Source: Lachnoclostridium sp. UBA1175
Lineage (GTDB): Bacteria > Bacillota > Clostridia > Lachnospirales > Lachnospiraceae
Direction of reading: 5' to 3'
Length of the DNA stretch: 64,000 bases
Assembly (NCBI GenBank): GCA_002311665.1
Contig: DBYX01000001.1
Coordinates: forward strand, 3,895-67,894
A program made the position numbers and the translations under genes. Within the stretch, counting starts at the first letter, position 1; every line of letters begins with the position of its first letter. Below are positions 15,973 to 25,021 of the stretch, one piece after another. Below the pieces are notes generated by a model. It had not been told where the DNA came from. It worked only from the letters and a program-made list of their open reading frames with translations, and ran no database searches.

Positions 15973-17259
15973 ATGGGTTTTCAGGTTGAAGATTTGGGCA
16001 AGAATATGGTGAAGCTTGTCATCGAGACTTCCCCGGAGAAGTTCGAGGAGGCCGTTAAAAAGGCCTACGAGAAGAACAAGAACAAGATCAATATCCAGGG
16101 ATTCCGCAAGGGCAAGGCACCGTACGCCATGGTAGTGAAAATGTACGGCAAGGAGATGTTCTACGAGGAAGCGGCGAACATCATCATCCCGGACGCATAC
16201 GAGGAGGCTGCGAACGAGTGCGGCTTCGAGATCGTGTCGAGACCGGAGATCGATGTCACGCAGATCGGTTCCGACAAGCCGTTTGTATTTACCGCTACGG
16301 TTGCAAAGAAGCCTGAGGTAACACTCGGCGAGTACAAGGGACTCGAGGCTTCCAAGCAGGAGATCGAGGCGACCGACGAAGAGATCGACGCCGAGATCAA
16401 GAAGGAGCAGGAGAAGAACGCGAAGGAGATCAACATCGAGGATCGCGCGATCGTTGAGGGCGACACCGCCACCATCGATTACGAGGGATTTGTGGACGGC
16501 GTAGCATTCGAAGGCGGCAAGGGTGAGAATCATCCGCTCGTCATCGGCTCCCACAGCTTTATCCCGGGATTTGAGGAAGGCCTGATCGGCAAGAAGCTCG
16601 GCGAGGAGTGCGATGTCGAGGTTACATTCCCGGAGCAGTACCATGCGGCTGAACTCGCCGGCAAGGCGGCGGTGTTCAAGTGCAAGGTGAACAAGATCAC
16701 CGCGAAGGAGCTTCCGGAGGTTGACGACGAGTTTGCTTCCGAGGTTTCCGATTACGATACGCTTGCCGAGTACCGCGAGAGCATCGCCAAGACGATCCGC
16801 GAGAAGAAGGAAGCGGATGCGAAGACCGAGCGCGAGAACGAGCTCGTGAAGAAGGCGATCGAGAACGCGACGATGGAGATCCCGGACGCAATGATCGAGT
16901 CGACCGCACGCCAGATGGGCGATGAGTTCGCACAGCGTCTGCAGATGCAGGGTATGAACATCGGTCAGTACTTCCAGTACACCGGCCTCACCGCAGAGAA
17001 GTACCTTGAGCAGCTGAAGCCGCAGGCGAAGAACCGCATTGAGACGAGACTGGTTCTCGAGGCGATCGCCAAGGCGGAGAACATCGAGGTTTCCGACGAG
17101 GAGCTCGATGTCGAGATGCAGAAGATGGCAGACCAGTACGGTATGGAGCTTGCCAAGGTGAAGGAGCTCTTCGGCGAGGATGAGATCAAGCAGCTTTCGC
17201 AGGATCTCGCCGTACAGAAGGCGATCACGGTGCTCACGGACAACGCGAAGGAAGCGTGA
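15973..17259 (+). CDS. tig: Trigger factor
   Basis: A 428-residue ribosome-associated chaperone and peptidyl-prolyl isomerase. The N-terminal ribosome-binding domain contains the signature GFRKGKAPYAMV (about residues 41-52). The FKBP-type domain follows (about 160-245, with DTATIDYEGFVDG), then the helical C-terminal chaperone arms. Length is normal. AAGGAGG lies 8 nt before the start. tig-clpP-clpX is a conserved order; here a promoter lies before tig and a hairpin before clpP. Confidence 0.96.
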   Translation: MGFQVEDLGKNMVKLVIETSPEKFEEAVKKAYEKNKNKINIQGFRKGKAPYAMVVKMYGKEMFYEEAANIIIPDAYEEAANECGFEIVSRPEIDVTQIGSDKPFVFTATVAKKPEVTLGEYKGLEASKQEIEATDEEIDAEIKKEQEKNAKEINIEDRAIVEGDTATIDYEGFVDGVAFEGGKGENHPLVIGSHSFIPGFEEGLIGKKLGEECDVEVTFPEQYHAAELAGKAAVFKCKVNKITAKELPEVDDEFASEVSDYDTLAEYRESIAKTIREKKEADAKTERENELVKKAIENATMEIPDAMIESTARQMGDEFAQRLQMQGMNIGQYFQYTGLTAEKYLEQLKPQAKNRIETRLVLEAIAKAENIEVSDEELDVEMQKMADQYGMELAKVKELFGEDEIKQLSQDLAVQKAITVLTDNAKEA

Positions 17260-17313
17260 TCAAAGCAGTAGCGGAGAGTGCGAAGCATTTTCCGAAGACA
17301 CACAGAACACTTG

Positions 17314-17344
17314 ATGGCCCGATCTTCGGTCGGGCCATTATTGA
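17314..17344 (+). terminator. Hairpin with short T-tail just before clpP
   Basis: ATGGCCCGA (17314-17322) and TCGGGCCAT (17330-17338) form a perfect 9-bp stem followed by TATTG. The tail is poor, so termination would be partial. It ends about 20 nt before the clpP start and could set the tig to clpP ratio. Confidence 0.6.
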
Positions 17345-17358
17345 AAGAGAGGGTTACT

Positions 17359-17940
17359 ATGAGTTTGGTACCGTATGTCATTGAACAGTCCAGCAGGGGT
17401 GAGCGTTCGTATGATATCTATTCGCGTCTTCTTAAGGACCGCATCATTTTCCTCGGCGAGGAAGTCAACGAGGTGACTGCGAGCCTGGTTGTCGCGCAGC
17501 TGTTGTTCCTCGAGTCGGAGGATCCGGGCAAGGACATCTGCCTCTACATCAACAGCCCCGGCGGTTCGGTTACCGCAGGCCTTGCGATCTACGACACGAT
17601 GCGCTACATCAAGTGCGACGTCTCGACGATCTGCATCGGTATGGCAGCGAGCATGGGCGCATTCCTTCTCGCCGGAGGAACCAAGGGCAAGCGTTACGCG
17701 CTTCCCAACGCGGAGATCATGATCCATCAGCCGCTCGGCGGTGTGCAGGGGCAGGCGACCGAGATCGAGATCGCAGCGAAGCACATTTTGCAGACGAAGG
17801 AAAAACTCAACCGTATGCTCGCCGAGAACTGCGACAAGCCGTTTGAGACGGTGGCCGCGGACACGGACCGCGATAACTGGATGACGGCGGAGGAAGCGAA
17901 GGAATACGGCCTGATCGACAAGGTTATTGTCAGTCGTTAA
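17359..17940 (+). CDS. clpP: ATP-dependent Clp protease proteolytic subunit
   Basis: A 193-residue serine peptidase that forms the tetradecameric chamber fed by ClpX. The triad is Ser98 (GMAASMGAF), His123 (MIHQPLGG) and Asp172 (TDRDNW). It begins MSLVPYVIEQ, matching mature clostridial ClpP; an upstream in-frame ATG would add 27 residues translated through the hairpin and is rejected. clpX follows after 12 nt. Confidence 0.97.
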   Translation: MSLVPYVIEQSSRGERSYDIYSRLLKDRIIFLGEEVNEVTASLVVAQLLFLESEDPGKDICLYINSPGGSVTAGLAIYDTMRYIKCDVSTICIGMAASMGAFLLAGGTKGKRYALPNAEIMIHQPLGGVQGQATEIEIAAKHILQTKEKLNRMLAENCDKPFETVAADTDRDNWMTAEEAKEYGLIDKVIVSR

Positions 17941-17952
17941 ACGGAGGGTATC

Positions 17953-19278
17953 ATGGCGAAATCCACAGGAAGCAGAACTCATCGATGCTCCTTCTGCGGT
18001 CGTTCCGAGAAGGAAGTCAGCAAACTGATCGGCGGGGCGATCGGCGATGTGTACATCTGTGACCGCTGTATCGACCAGTGTTATGAGATAATGTATGACG
18101 GGTTTGACGCGGATTCGAGCGAGATCGATGAGTATCGCGCTCTGGCGGAGACGCGCGCGGGCATCAACCTCGTTACTCCGAAGGAGATGAAGGAGTTTCT
18201 GGACGAGTATGTCATCGGACAGGATGAGGCCAAGCGTATGCTCTCGGTTGCCGTGTACAACCATTACAAGAGGATCCTGTCCGGCAGGGAGTCCGAGGTG
18301 GAGCTTCAGAAGAGCAACATCCTGATGATCGGACCGACCGGTTCGGGCAAGACGTATCTTGCGCAGAACCTTGCCAAGAAGCTGAGCGTGCCGTTCGCGA
18401 TCGCGGATGCGACGACGCTCACGGAGGCGGGCTATGTCGGCGAGGATGTTGAGAACATTCTTCTCAAGCTGATCATCGCCGCGGATTACGATATTGAGCG
18501 TGCCAAGTACGGCATCATCTATATCGATGAGATCGACAAGATCTCGAAGAAGTCGGAAAATGTGTCCATCACCCGTGACGTGTCCGGCGAGGGTGTTCAG
18601 CAGGCGCTGCTGAAGATCATCGAGGGCACGGAGGCGAGCGTTCCGCCGCAGGGCGGTCGCAAGCACCCGCAGCAGGAGATGTACCACATCGACACGACGA
18701 ACATCCTGTTCATCTGCGGCGGTGCGTTTGACGGTCTCGAGAAGATCATCGAGAACCGCATCGGACAGAAGATGATCGGATTTAACGCGGAGCTGGATAC
18801 GCCGATGGACGAGAAGAACATCGGTGATGTGTTCCGCCAGGTACTGCCGCAGGATCTTGTCAAGTTCGGACTGATCCCCGAGTTTGTGGGCCGTGTGCCG
18901 GTGACGGTATCCCTCGACCTGCTGACGGAGGAGGATCTCATGCGGATCCTGAGCGAGCCGAAGAACGCGCTTACGAAGCAGTACGCAAAGCTTCTGGAAC
19001 TCGACGGCGTTCAGCTCGAGTTCGAGGAGGATGCGCTCCGCGAGATCGCACGGAAATCCGAAGAGCGCAAGACCGGTGCGCGCGGACTTCGTGCCATACT
19101 GGAATCCATCATGATGAATTCCATGTACCGCATCCCGTCCGAGAAGGACATCGTGCGCTGCATCATCACCAAGGAGGCGGCGCAGGGCAAGGAGGAACCT
19201 GTTCTGATCCGCGACGAGACATACGCGGCGAACGCTGCGGCGGAGGAGACCGAGGAAGGTCAGGAGCAGGGCGCGTAA
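17953..19278 (+). CDS. clpX: ATP-dependent Clp protease ATP-binding subunit ClpX
   Basis: A 441-residue AAA+ unfoldase. The N-terminal zinc-binding domain has Cys12, Cys15, Cys36 and Cys39; Walker A GPTGSGKT is at 127-134 and Walker B with YIDEID ends near 195. RDVSGEGVQQALLK and the C-terminal sensor-2 GARGLR follow. The last 25 residues are a Glu/Ala-rich tail longer than in most relatives. Co-transcribed with clpP. Confidence 0.97.
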   Translation: MAKSTGSRTHRCSFCGRSEKEVSKLIGGAIGDVYICDRCIDQCYEIMYDGFDADSSEIDEYRALAETRAGINLVTPKEMKEFLDEYVIGQDEAKRMLSVAVYNHYKRILSGRESEVELQKSNILMIGPTGSGKTYLAQNLAKKLSVPFAIADATTLTEAGYVGEDVENILLKLIIAADYDIERAKYGIIYIDEIDKISKKSENVSITRDVSGEGVQQALLKIIEGTEASVPPQGGRKHPQQEMYHIDTTNILFICGGAFDGLEKIIENRIGQKMIGFNAELDTPMDEKNIGDVFRQVLPQDLVKFGLIPEFVGRVPVTVSLDLLTEEDLMRILSEPKNALTKQYAKLLELDGVQLEFEEDALREIARKSEERKTGARGLRAILESIMMNSMYRIPSEKDIVRCIITKEAAQGKEEPVLIRDETYAANAAAEETEEGQEQGA

Positions 19279-19345
19279 GAGAGAGGCCGGTGACACCGGC
19301 GGGCGGAAAGACTCATTTTCCGCAAGAACAATGTAACGTTATACC

Positions 19346-19378
19346 CGGCGGGGAGCAATGCTGCCCGCCGATTTTTCC
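19346..19378 (+). terminator. Intrinsic terminator 16 nt before lon
   Basis: CGGCGGG (19346-19352) and CCCGCCG (19364-19370) pair and ATTTTTCCC follows. It separates clpX from lon, but lies so near the lon ribosome site that it may act as an attenuator. Confidence 0.75.
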
Positions 19379-19393
19379 CTGTATGGAGGGGTT

Positions 19394-21829
19394 ATGCCGA
19401 ACAACGAGAAGAACAACGCGGAACCGGTCCGGGTCCGCGATAACGATGACACCGATATGTTTGACATGCTGCAGGAGTCGTTCGACGAGAATGTGCAGCC
19501 GGAGTCGGTGCGCATGCTTGTGATCCCGCAGAACAACAAGGTGATCTTCAACGAGATGGTCGCCGCGATCGATCTGCCGGAGGGGCCCGTCGTCGAGGCC
19601 GTCAAGGATGTGATGCTCAAGCACGGAAAATTGTTCCTCGTGCTGCGCGTCGATCTGCAGGACGAGTCGCTGACCACGGATCTGTCCGAGTATCACGAGA
19701 TGGGAAGCATCGTGGACATCCGCCAGATCATGAAGGCGCCGAGCGGTGCGATGCGGGCGTTCGTCTGCGGTATGAGCCGCGGTTCGCTGCGCTCTCTCCG
19801 CAAGGTCGGAGGAGTACTGTACGGCGAGGTGGATGAGATCCCGATGGATGTCATCCCGATGCGCAGGGTTGAGCAGGAGGCTCTGCACCGTGCACTCCGC
19901 GATCTGATCGAGAGATTTTTCGACATCGCCGACAAGAAGATCCCGGAGGAAGTGCTCAAGAGACTGCAGGGCATTCGCGAACTGGACCGCCTGGTCAACC
20001 AGACGATGATCCTGATGCCGATCCCGGTGGAGCTCCGTCAGGCGCTTCTGGAGGCGAAGAACAATATCGAGCAGTACCAGACGCTCTCCAACATTCTTGC
20101 CAACGAGATCGAGGTGATGCGGATCCGCCGGCAGCTGAAGGAGAAGGTGCAGGAGGAGCTCGACAAGAACCAGCGCGATTACATTTTACGCGAGCAGATG
20201 AAGGTGATCCGTTCGGAGCTCGGGGAAAATGCGGACCGCGACGGCGAGGAATACCTGGCAAAACTCGACGCGCTCGAGGCGTCCGACGCGGTGAAGGAAG
20301 CGATCCGCAAGGAGATCAAGCGCTTCGCGACACTCGGCGGTAACACGAGCGAGAGCGCGACGAGCCGCGACTATATCGAGACGCTTCTCACGGTGCCGTG
20401 GGAGCATATGAGCGAGGACAACACGAACCTGCTGCAGGCGAAGGAGATCCTCGAGAGAGACCACTACGGGCTCACCGATGTCAAGGAGCGCGTGACGGAG
20501 TTCCTGGCGGTGCATATGCACGCGAAGCAGGCCGACTCGCCGATCCTGTGCCTGGTGGGACCGCCCGGAACGGGCAAGACCTCGATCGCGAAGAGCATCG
20601 CGGAGGCGATGAACCGCAAGTACGTGCGCGTCTGCCTCGGCGGCGTGAGCGATGAGGCGGAGATCCGCGGACACCGCAGGACGTATGTTGCGTCCCTGCC
20701 GGGCCGCATCATCCAGGGAATGATCCAGGCGGGAACGGCCAACCCATTGATGCTTCTCGACGAGGTGGACAAGCTGGGAAGCGATTACAAGGGCGACCCC
20801 GCGTCGGCGCTTCTCGAGGTGCTCGACAGCGCGCAGAACAACCGCTTTGTCGACCATTACATCGAGATCCCGATGGATATGAGCCGCGTGATGTTCATCG
20901 CGACGGCCAACACGACCGAGACGATCCCGCGTCCGCTTCTGGACCGCATGGAGATCATCGAGGTCAACAGTTATCTGAAGACAGAGAAATTCCATATCGC
21001 GAAGGAGCATTTGATCCCGAAGCAGATGAAGCGCCACAGCCTGACCTCGAGCCAGATCGCATGGCGCGACAAGGCGATCGACGATATGATCGAGTACTAC
21101 ACGAGGGAAGCCGGCGTCCGCGAGCTGGAGCGCACCATCGGCAAGGTTTGCCGCAAGGTCGTTCTCGCGATCACGGAGGCGGAGGCGGAGGGAAAGAAAC
21201 CTGCCAAGGCCAACATTTCCGGCAGGAATCTCACCGAGTATCTCGGCCGGCACAAGTATATGCCGGAGGACAAGATCGGCAAGGCAGCGGTCGGCGTGGC
21301 GAGAGGACTCGCCTGGACGACGGTCGGCGGCGCAACGATGGAGATCGAGGTGAACCTGCTGCCCGGCGGCGGCAAACTCTCGCTCACGGGCAACATCGGC
21401 AACGTGATGCGCGAGTCCGCGATCACGGGCATCACGTACATCCGCTCGCTGATCGGAAGCAAGCTGGAGGAAGGCTTCTTCGAGAAGAACAGCATACATA
21501 TTCATATACCGGAGGGCGCTGTGCCGAAGGACGGCCCTTCCGCGGGCATCACCATGGCGACGGCGGTGTACTCGGCGATCACGGGCAAACCCGTGGCGTC
21601 CGACATCGCGATGACCGGTGAGATCACGCTGCGCGGGCGCGTGCTGCCGATCGGCGGACTGCGCGAGAAACTCCTCGCAGCGAAGAGTGTGGGCGTTCGC
21701 AAGGTGCTCATCCCGTTCGCCAACAAGGAATCGCTCTCGGAGATCCCTGCGGAGGTGACGGAGGGCGTGACGATCTGCCCTGTAAAGACGATGGAGGAAG
21801 TACTCCGGGAGGCAATAGTAAACCAGTGA
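19394..21829 (+). CDS. lon: ATP-dependent protease La (Lon)
   Basis: An 811-residue LonA. The N-terminal substrate-binding domain (about 38-250) is followed by a coiled coil, the AAA+ module with Walker A GPPGTGKT (389-396), and the protease domain with Ser716 in PKDGPSAG and Lys759 in GGLREKLLAA, spaced as in E. coli Lon. The start 19394 is chosen because GGAGGGG lies just upstream; an in-frame ATG at 19358 sits in the loop of the preceding terminator and is unlikely. The stop overlaps the ysxC start. Confidence 0.96.
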   Translation: MPNNEKNNAEPVRVRDNDDTDMFDMLQESFDENVQPESVRMLVIPQNNKVIFNEMVAAIDLPEGPVVEAVKDVMLKHGKLFLVLRVDLQDESLTTDLSEYHEMGSIVDIRQIMKAPSGAMRAFVCGMSRGSLRSLRKVGGVLYGEVDEIPMDVIPMRRVEQEALHRALRDLIERFFDIADKKIPEEVLKRLQGIRELDRLVNQTMILMPIPVELRQALLEAKNNIEQYQTLSNILANEIEVMRIRRQLKEKVQEELDKNQRDYILREQMKVIRSELGENADRDGEEYLAKLDALEASDAVKEAIRKEIKRFATLGGNTSESATSRDYIETLLTVPWEHMSEDNTNLLQAKEILERDHYGLTDVKERVTEFLAVHMHAKQADSPILCLVGPPGTGKTSIAKSIAEAMNRKYVRVCLGGVSDEAEIRGHRRTYVASLPGRIIQGMIQAGTANPLMLLDEVDKLGSDYKGDPASALLEVLDSAQNNRFVDHYIEIPMDMSRVMFIATANTTETIPRPLLDRMEIIEVNSYLKTEKFHIAKEHLIPKQMKRHSLTSSQIAWRDKAIDDMIEYYTREAGVRELERTIGKVCRKVVLAITEAEAEGKKPAKANISGRNLTEYLGRHKYMPEDKIGKAAVGVARGLAWTTVGGATMEIEVNLLPGGGKLSLTGNIGNVMRESAITGITYIRSLIGSKLEEGFFEKNSIHIHIPEGAVPKDGPSAGITMATAVYSAITGKPVASDIAMTGEITLRGRVLPIGGLREKLLAAKSVGVRKVLIPFANKESLSEIPAEVTEGVTICPVKTMEEVLREAIVNQ

Positions 21830-22425
21830 ACATCAACAAAGCGGAATTGCAGACGGTGTGCGGGATCACGAGCAAACTGCCGGTGAACCTGCTTCCGGAA
21901 TTTGCCTTTGCGGGGCGTTCCAACGTCGGCAAATCCTCCCTGATCAACGCGCTTGTGAACCGCAAAGCGCTCGCGAGAACATCCTCGCAGCCCGGCAAGA
22001 CGCAGACAATCAATTTCTTTCTGCTCAACGAAGCGTTCTACTTCGTCGACCTGCCCGGTTACGGTTACGCGAAGGTCACGAAGGAGCTCGTCGCAAAATG
22101 GGGCCGTATGATCGAGCGCTACCTGACGACGAGCAAGCAGCTCCGCAGGATTTTCCTCCTGGTGGACATTCGCCACGAGCCGACGGACAACGACAAGGCG
22201 ATGTACGCATGGATCGTGGACCGCGGGCTTCGTCCGGTGGTGATCGCCACGAAGCTGGACAAGATCAACCGCAGCCAGAAGGACCGGCAGCTTGCGATGA
22301 TCCGACGCGAGCTCGGGATGACGGCGGAGGACACGCTGATCCCCTGTTCCTCGGAGACGAAGCAGGGAATGGACGTCGTGTGGAGTGTGATGGAGGAGTG
22401 CCTCCGGGAGACGGAGAGCGAATAG
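21826..22425 (+). CDS. ysxC: Ribosome biogenesis GTP-binding protein YsxC/EngB
   Basis: A 199-residue GTPase needed for 50S assembly. G1 is GRSNVGKSS (30-38), G3 is DLPGYGYAKV and G4 is TKLDK. The start is GTG 21826, overlapping the lon stop (GTGA), so translation is coupled to lon. The lon-ysxC order is conserved in Bacillus and Clostridia. Confidence 0.94.
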   Translation: MNINKAELQTVCGITSKLPVNLLPEFAFAGRSNVGKSSLINALVNRKALARTSSQPGKTQTINFFLLNEAFYFVDLPGYGYAKVTKELVAKWGRMIERYLTTSKQLRRIFLLVDIRHEPTDNDKAMYAWIVDRGLRPVVIATKLDKINRSQKDRQLAMIRRELGMTAEDTLIPCSSETKQGMDVVWSVMEECLRETESE

Positions 22426-22433
22426 ACAAAAAA

Positions 22434-22470
22434 GCGGGAAATGCCGTTCGGCATTTCCCGTATTCTTTTT
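22434..22470. terminator. Bidirectional terminator between ysxC and the DUF4364 gene
   Basis: CGGGAAATGCCG (22435-22446) and CGGCATTTCCCG (22449-22460) form a perfect 12-bp stem with a TT loop. TATTCTTTTT follows on the plus strand and CTTTTTTGTC on the minus strand. Confidence 0.9.
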
Positions 22471-22510
22471 CCTCAGCCTTGTTCGGCTGTGTCAGCCCTG
22501 CCCGGTTGGA

Positions 22511-23083
22511 TCAGCCCTGCTCGTTCGGTCCGGCCTCCGAGGCCGTCGAGTCGACGGGATCGCGGTCGCCCAGGAGTGCGTTGAGAACGTAGGCGTAGAT
22601 GTCCGCGTTCTTCTTGCGCCAGTTGCGGCAGATGGTCTCCGCGTTGTCGCGGGAGGGCATCGTGAGGTGAATCTCGATCACCGTCGCGTCGCGCTCCAGC
22701 ACCTTGAGCTCCACCGTGTACTCACCCTTGCGGGCCTCGTAGTAGTCCGCGACATTGGACGACTCCTCGCGGAGCGAGTACTGCTGCTCGCTGAGGTACA
22801 TATCGATGTCGTCGCGGATGTTGCGGGATATGTTTTTGTAGAAGAAGGAGAGCGCCTCGTGCCCGTCCGGCGTGATGCGGTAGAAGGCAGCGTTTCGCTT
22901 CTGCTCCAGCGTGATGTAGCCGTCGTCGACCAGATCCGCGAGCACCTGCTGGACATTGAAGTAGTTCGTGTACTCGCGCTCGGTGATGAAAGTGGCAAGC
23001 TGCGCGTTCGTCATCGGAAAATCGACCCGGTCCAGAATGTAGAGTACGATCAGCTTGTAGAGCATCAGTGTTTCGGGCTGCAT
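22511..23083 (-). CDS. DUF4364 family protein (winged-helix-like)
   Basis: A 190-residue protein of a family common in Clostridia and without known function. The N-terminal 80 residues (LYKLIVLYILDRVDFPMTNA onward) read like a winged helix for DNA binding, with a beta-rich domain after it. The Pro/Glu/Ala-rich last 20 residues look disordered. AAGGAG lies 8 nt before ATG. It follows pspA on the same strand with a terminator-like hairpin between them. Confidence 0.8.
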   Translation of the reverse strand: MQPETLMLYKLIVLYILDRVDFPMTNAQLATFITEREYTNYFNVQQVLADLVDDGYITLEQKRNAAFYRITPDGHEALSFFYKNISRNIRDDIDMYLSEQQYSLREESSNVADYYEARKGEYTVELKVLERDATVIEIHLTMPSRDNAETICRNWRKKNADIYAYVLNALLGDRDPVDSTASEAGPNEQG

Positions 23084-23100
23084 GGGGTGGGGCTCCTTTC

Positions 23101-23134
23101 AAAAGAAATGCGGTGTGGAGAGCCCCACACCGCA
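23101..23134 (-). terminator. Terminator between pspA and the DUF4364 gene
   Basis: TGCGGTGTGG (23109-23118) and CCACACCGCA (23125-23134) pair perfectly. On the minus strand TTTCTTTTG follows and runs straight into the AAGGAG ribosome site of the DUF4364 gene. Confidence 0.8.
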
Positions 23135-23181
23135 CATTGTATTCGGTCTGTTCGGCCGTATCAGCGTACGAAGGAATTCGA

Positions 23182-23889
23182 TTACTCGGTGGTTGCCGGA
23201 GCCGGAGCTGCGGTTGTCATGCCGAGGCTTGCCTTGAGAGCTTCGAGCTCCTTGTCGACATCCGGGTTCTCCTCGTACTTGGCGGTGAGATCGCGGATCG
23301 TGCTGCCCGGGCGCTGAGCGTTGAGCTCTGCCTCAGCCTGAGCTTTGTCGAGTTTCTTGTTGGCAAGAGCCTCAAGACGCTCGAAGCTTGCGATGGAATC
23401 GTTCGCGCCGGACACGTCGGAGGTCATCTTGTTGATCTTCTCCTGAGCGTTCGCAACGGCGATCTTGGACTTGATCATCTCGCGGCGGCTCTCCAGCTCC
23501 TCGATATCGTGCGTCAGCTTCGTGTGCATATCGCGCATCTTCTGAGCGTTCTCGGCAGCGATCGTGTAGTTGTCCTGAAGACCTGCGAGCTTCGCGGTAA
23601 GCTTCGCCTTCTCGGCAAGGAACTTGCGCGCGTCCTCCTCGTTGCCGGCCTCAAGAGCCTTGATCGCATAGTTCTGCATCTTCGCAATATCGTTCTCGCA
23701 GGCGGTGAGATCACGCTTGCAAGCCTTCTCCTGAGCCATAACGCCGGCCGTCTCGGACTTCACTTTCGCGAGGTCGGAGTTGAGGTTGCGCAGGCACTGG
23801 TCGATCATCTTCTCCGGATCTTCCATCTTATCCAACATGGCATTGATGTTGGCAGCCATGATATCCTTGAATCTGGACAAAATACCCAT
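23182..23889 (-). CDS. pspA: PspA/IM30 family envelope-stress protein
   Basis: A 235-residue, almost wholly alpha-helical protein of the ESCRT-III-like PspA/Vipp1/LiaH family. It opens MGILSRFKDIMAANINAMLDK, the amphipathic membrane-binding helix, and then PEKMIDQCLRNL. The coiled coil runs to about residue 190 and the last 35 residues are low complexity. It would assemble on stressed membrane. In B. subtilis pspA is the first gene of the ydjFGHI operon; here the ydjGHI-like genes are 15 kb away. GGAGG lies upstream of ATG 23889. Confidence 0.92.
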   Translation of the reverse strand: MGILSRFKDIMAANINAMLDKMEDPEKMIDQCLRNLNSDLAKVKSETAGVMAQEKACKRDLTACENDIAKMQNYAIKALEAGNEEDARKFLAEKAKLTAKLAGLQDNYTIAAENAQKMRDMHTKLTHDIEELESRREMIKSKIAVANAQEKINKMTSDVSGANDSIASFERLEALANKKLDKAQAEAELNAQRPGSTIRDLTAKYEENPDVDKELEALKASLGMTTAAPAPATTE

Positions 23890-23951
23890 TTCTCGAAATC
23901 CTCCATAATTATCATAAGAATTGTGCGCGGTTGACCCGCGCCTACGAAGTC

Positions 23952-23980
23952 ATTCTATTACATTTCACGGGCTTCGTCAA
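23952..23980 (-). promoter_or_regulatory. Promoter of pspA
   Basis: On the minus strand TTGACG (plus 23975-23980) and TAGAAT (plus 23952-23957) with a 17-nt spacer. CGAAG/CTTCG arms at 23945-23949 and 23972-23976 flank the spacer. Confidence 0.75.
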
Positions 23981-23998
23981 GAGTTACCGACGGTTTGC

Positions 23999-24027
23999 TT
24001 GCCAAAACGGGTATGTTTTGATAAAAT
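23999..24027 (+). promoter_or_regulatory. Promoter of the plus-strand methyltransferase gene
   Basis: TTGCCA (23999-24004) and TAAAAT (24022-24027) with a 17-nt spacer, divergent from the pspA promoter. The leader carries one GCATTTTCCG copy (24063-24072). Confidence 0.65.
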
Positions 24028-24130
24028 GGTCAACTGTAGATGAATGTGCCCGCCGGGCGGGTGCATTTTCCGGGACACGATAACACGGAAATTACCATAT
24101 ATAAGTATCGAAGAGACAGAAGGGGCAGTT

Positions 24131-25009
24131 ATGTGGATTGCGAATGAATGGACCGACTACGAGGTCCTCGACACCGGAGACCGGGAGAAACTGGAACGCT
24201 GGGGACAATATCTTCTTGTGAGACCCGACCCGCAGGTGCTGTGGAAGACGGATCGCCGCCATCCCGGCTGGAAGAAGCCGAACGCGTGGTATCACCGCAG
24301 CAAGAGCGGCGGCGGAAACTGGGAGTTCTTCGACCTGCCGCAGGTGTGGCAGATCGGCTACAAGGGACTTTCGTTCCGGCTTCAGCCGTTCGCGTTCAAG
24401 CACACCGGACTGTTCCCGGAGCAGGCGGTCAACTGGGACTGGTTCTCGGCACTGATCCGCGACCGTCTCGCGAAGCAGCCGGACCGTCCGGTCCGCGTGC
24501 TGAACCTCTTCGCGTACACGGGCGGTGCGACGCTGGCAGCGGCACAGGCGGGAGCGCAGGTGACGCACGTCGATGCCGCGAAGGGTATGGTGGCCTGGGC
24601 GAAGGAAAATGCCGCGGCGAGCGGTTTGTCCGAAGCCCCGATCCGGTGGCTTGTGGACGACTGCCGCAAATTCGTCGAGCGCGAGATCCGCAGGGGCAGC
24701 CGCTACGACGCCGTGATCATGGACCCGCCCTCGTACGGCAGAGGACCGAAGGGCGAGACCTGGGTGATCGAGGATTCCATATATGACCTTGTGAAGCTGA
24801 CATCGGAAGTCCTCTCGGACGATCCGTTGTTCTTCCTGATCAACTCCTACACGACGGGACTTCAGCCGGCGATGATGGCGTACATCATGGGGCTGGTGCT
24901 GAAACCGCGACTCGGCGGGATCGTGCGGGCGGATGAGATCGGCCTGCCGGTGACGCAGAGCGGACTGGTGCTTCCGTGCGGTGCGGCCGCGCGGTGGCAG
25001 AAGGAATAG
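24131..25009 (+). CDS. Class I SAM-dependent rRNA methyltransferase, RlmI-like
   Basis: A 292-residue protein. The SAM loop is LNLFAYTGGATLAAA (about residues 127-141), the acidic motif VTHVDAAKGM follows, and the catalytic-type motif is DPPSYGRG. These match the RlmI/RlmK group of C5-cytosine or N7-guanine 23S rRNA methyltransferases, but the N-terminal PUA domain of RlmI is absent, so the target is open. ATG 24131 is preferred because AAGGGG lies 6 nt upstream. An anchored protein gene follows after 12 nt. Confidence 0.85.
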   Translation: MWIANEWTDYEVLDTGDREKLERWGQYLLVRPDPQVLWKTDRRHPGWKKPNAWYHRSKSGGGNWEFFDLPQVWQIGYKGLSFRLQPFAFKHTGLFPEQAVNWDWFSALIRDRLAKQPDRPVRVLNLFAYTGGATLAAAQAGAQVTHVDAAKGMVAWAKENAAASGLSEAPIRWLVDDCRKFVEREIRRGSRYDAVIMDPPSYGRGPKGETWVIEDSIYDLVKLTSEVLSDDPLFFLINSYTTGLQPAMMAYIMGLVLKPRLGGIVRADEIGLPVTQSGLVLPCGAAARWQKE

Positions 25010-25021
25010 GAGGAGCGTAAC

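Noticed and set aside
19358..19393. Earlier in-frame start of lon at 19358
   Set aside because: The codon lies in the loop of a terminator and has a poor ribosome site; ATG 19394 follows GGAGGGG and fits the family N-terminus.
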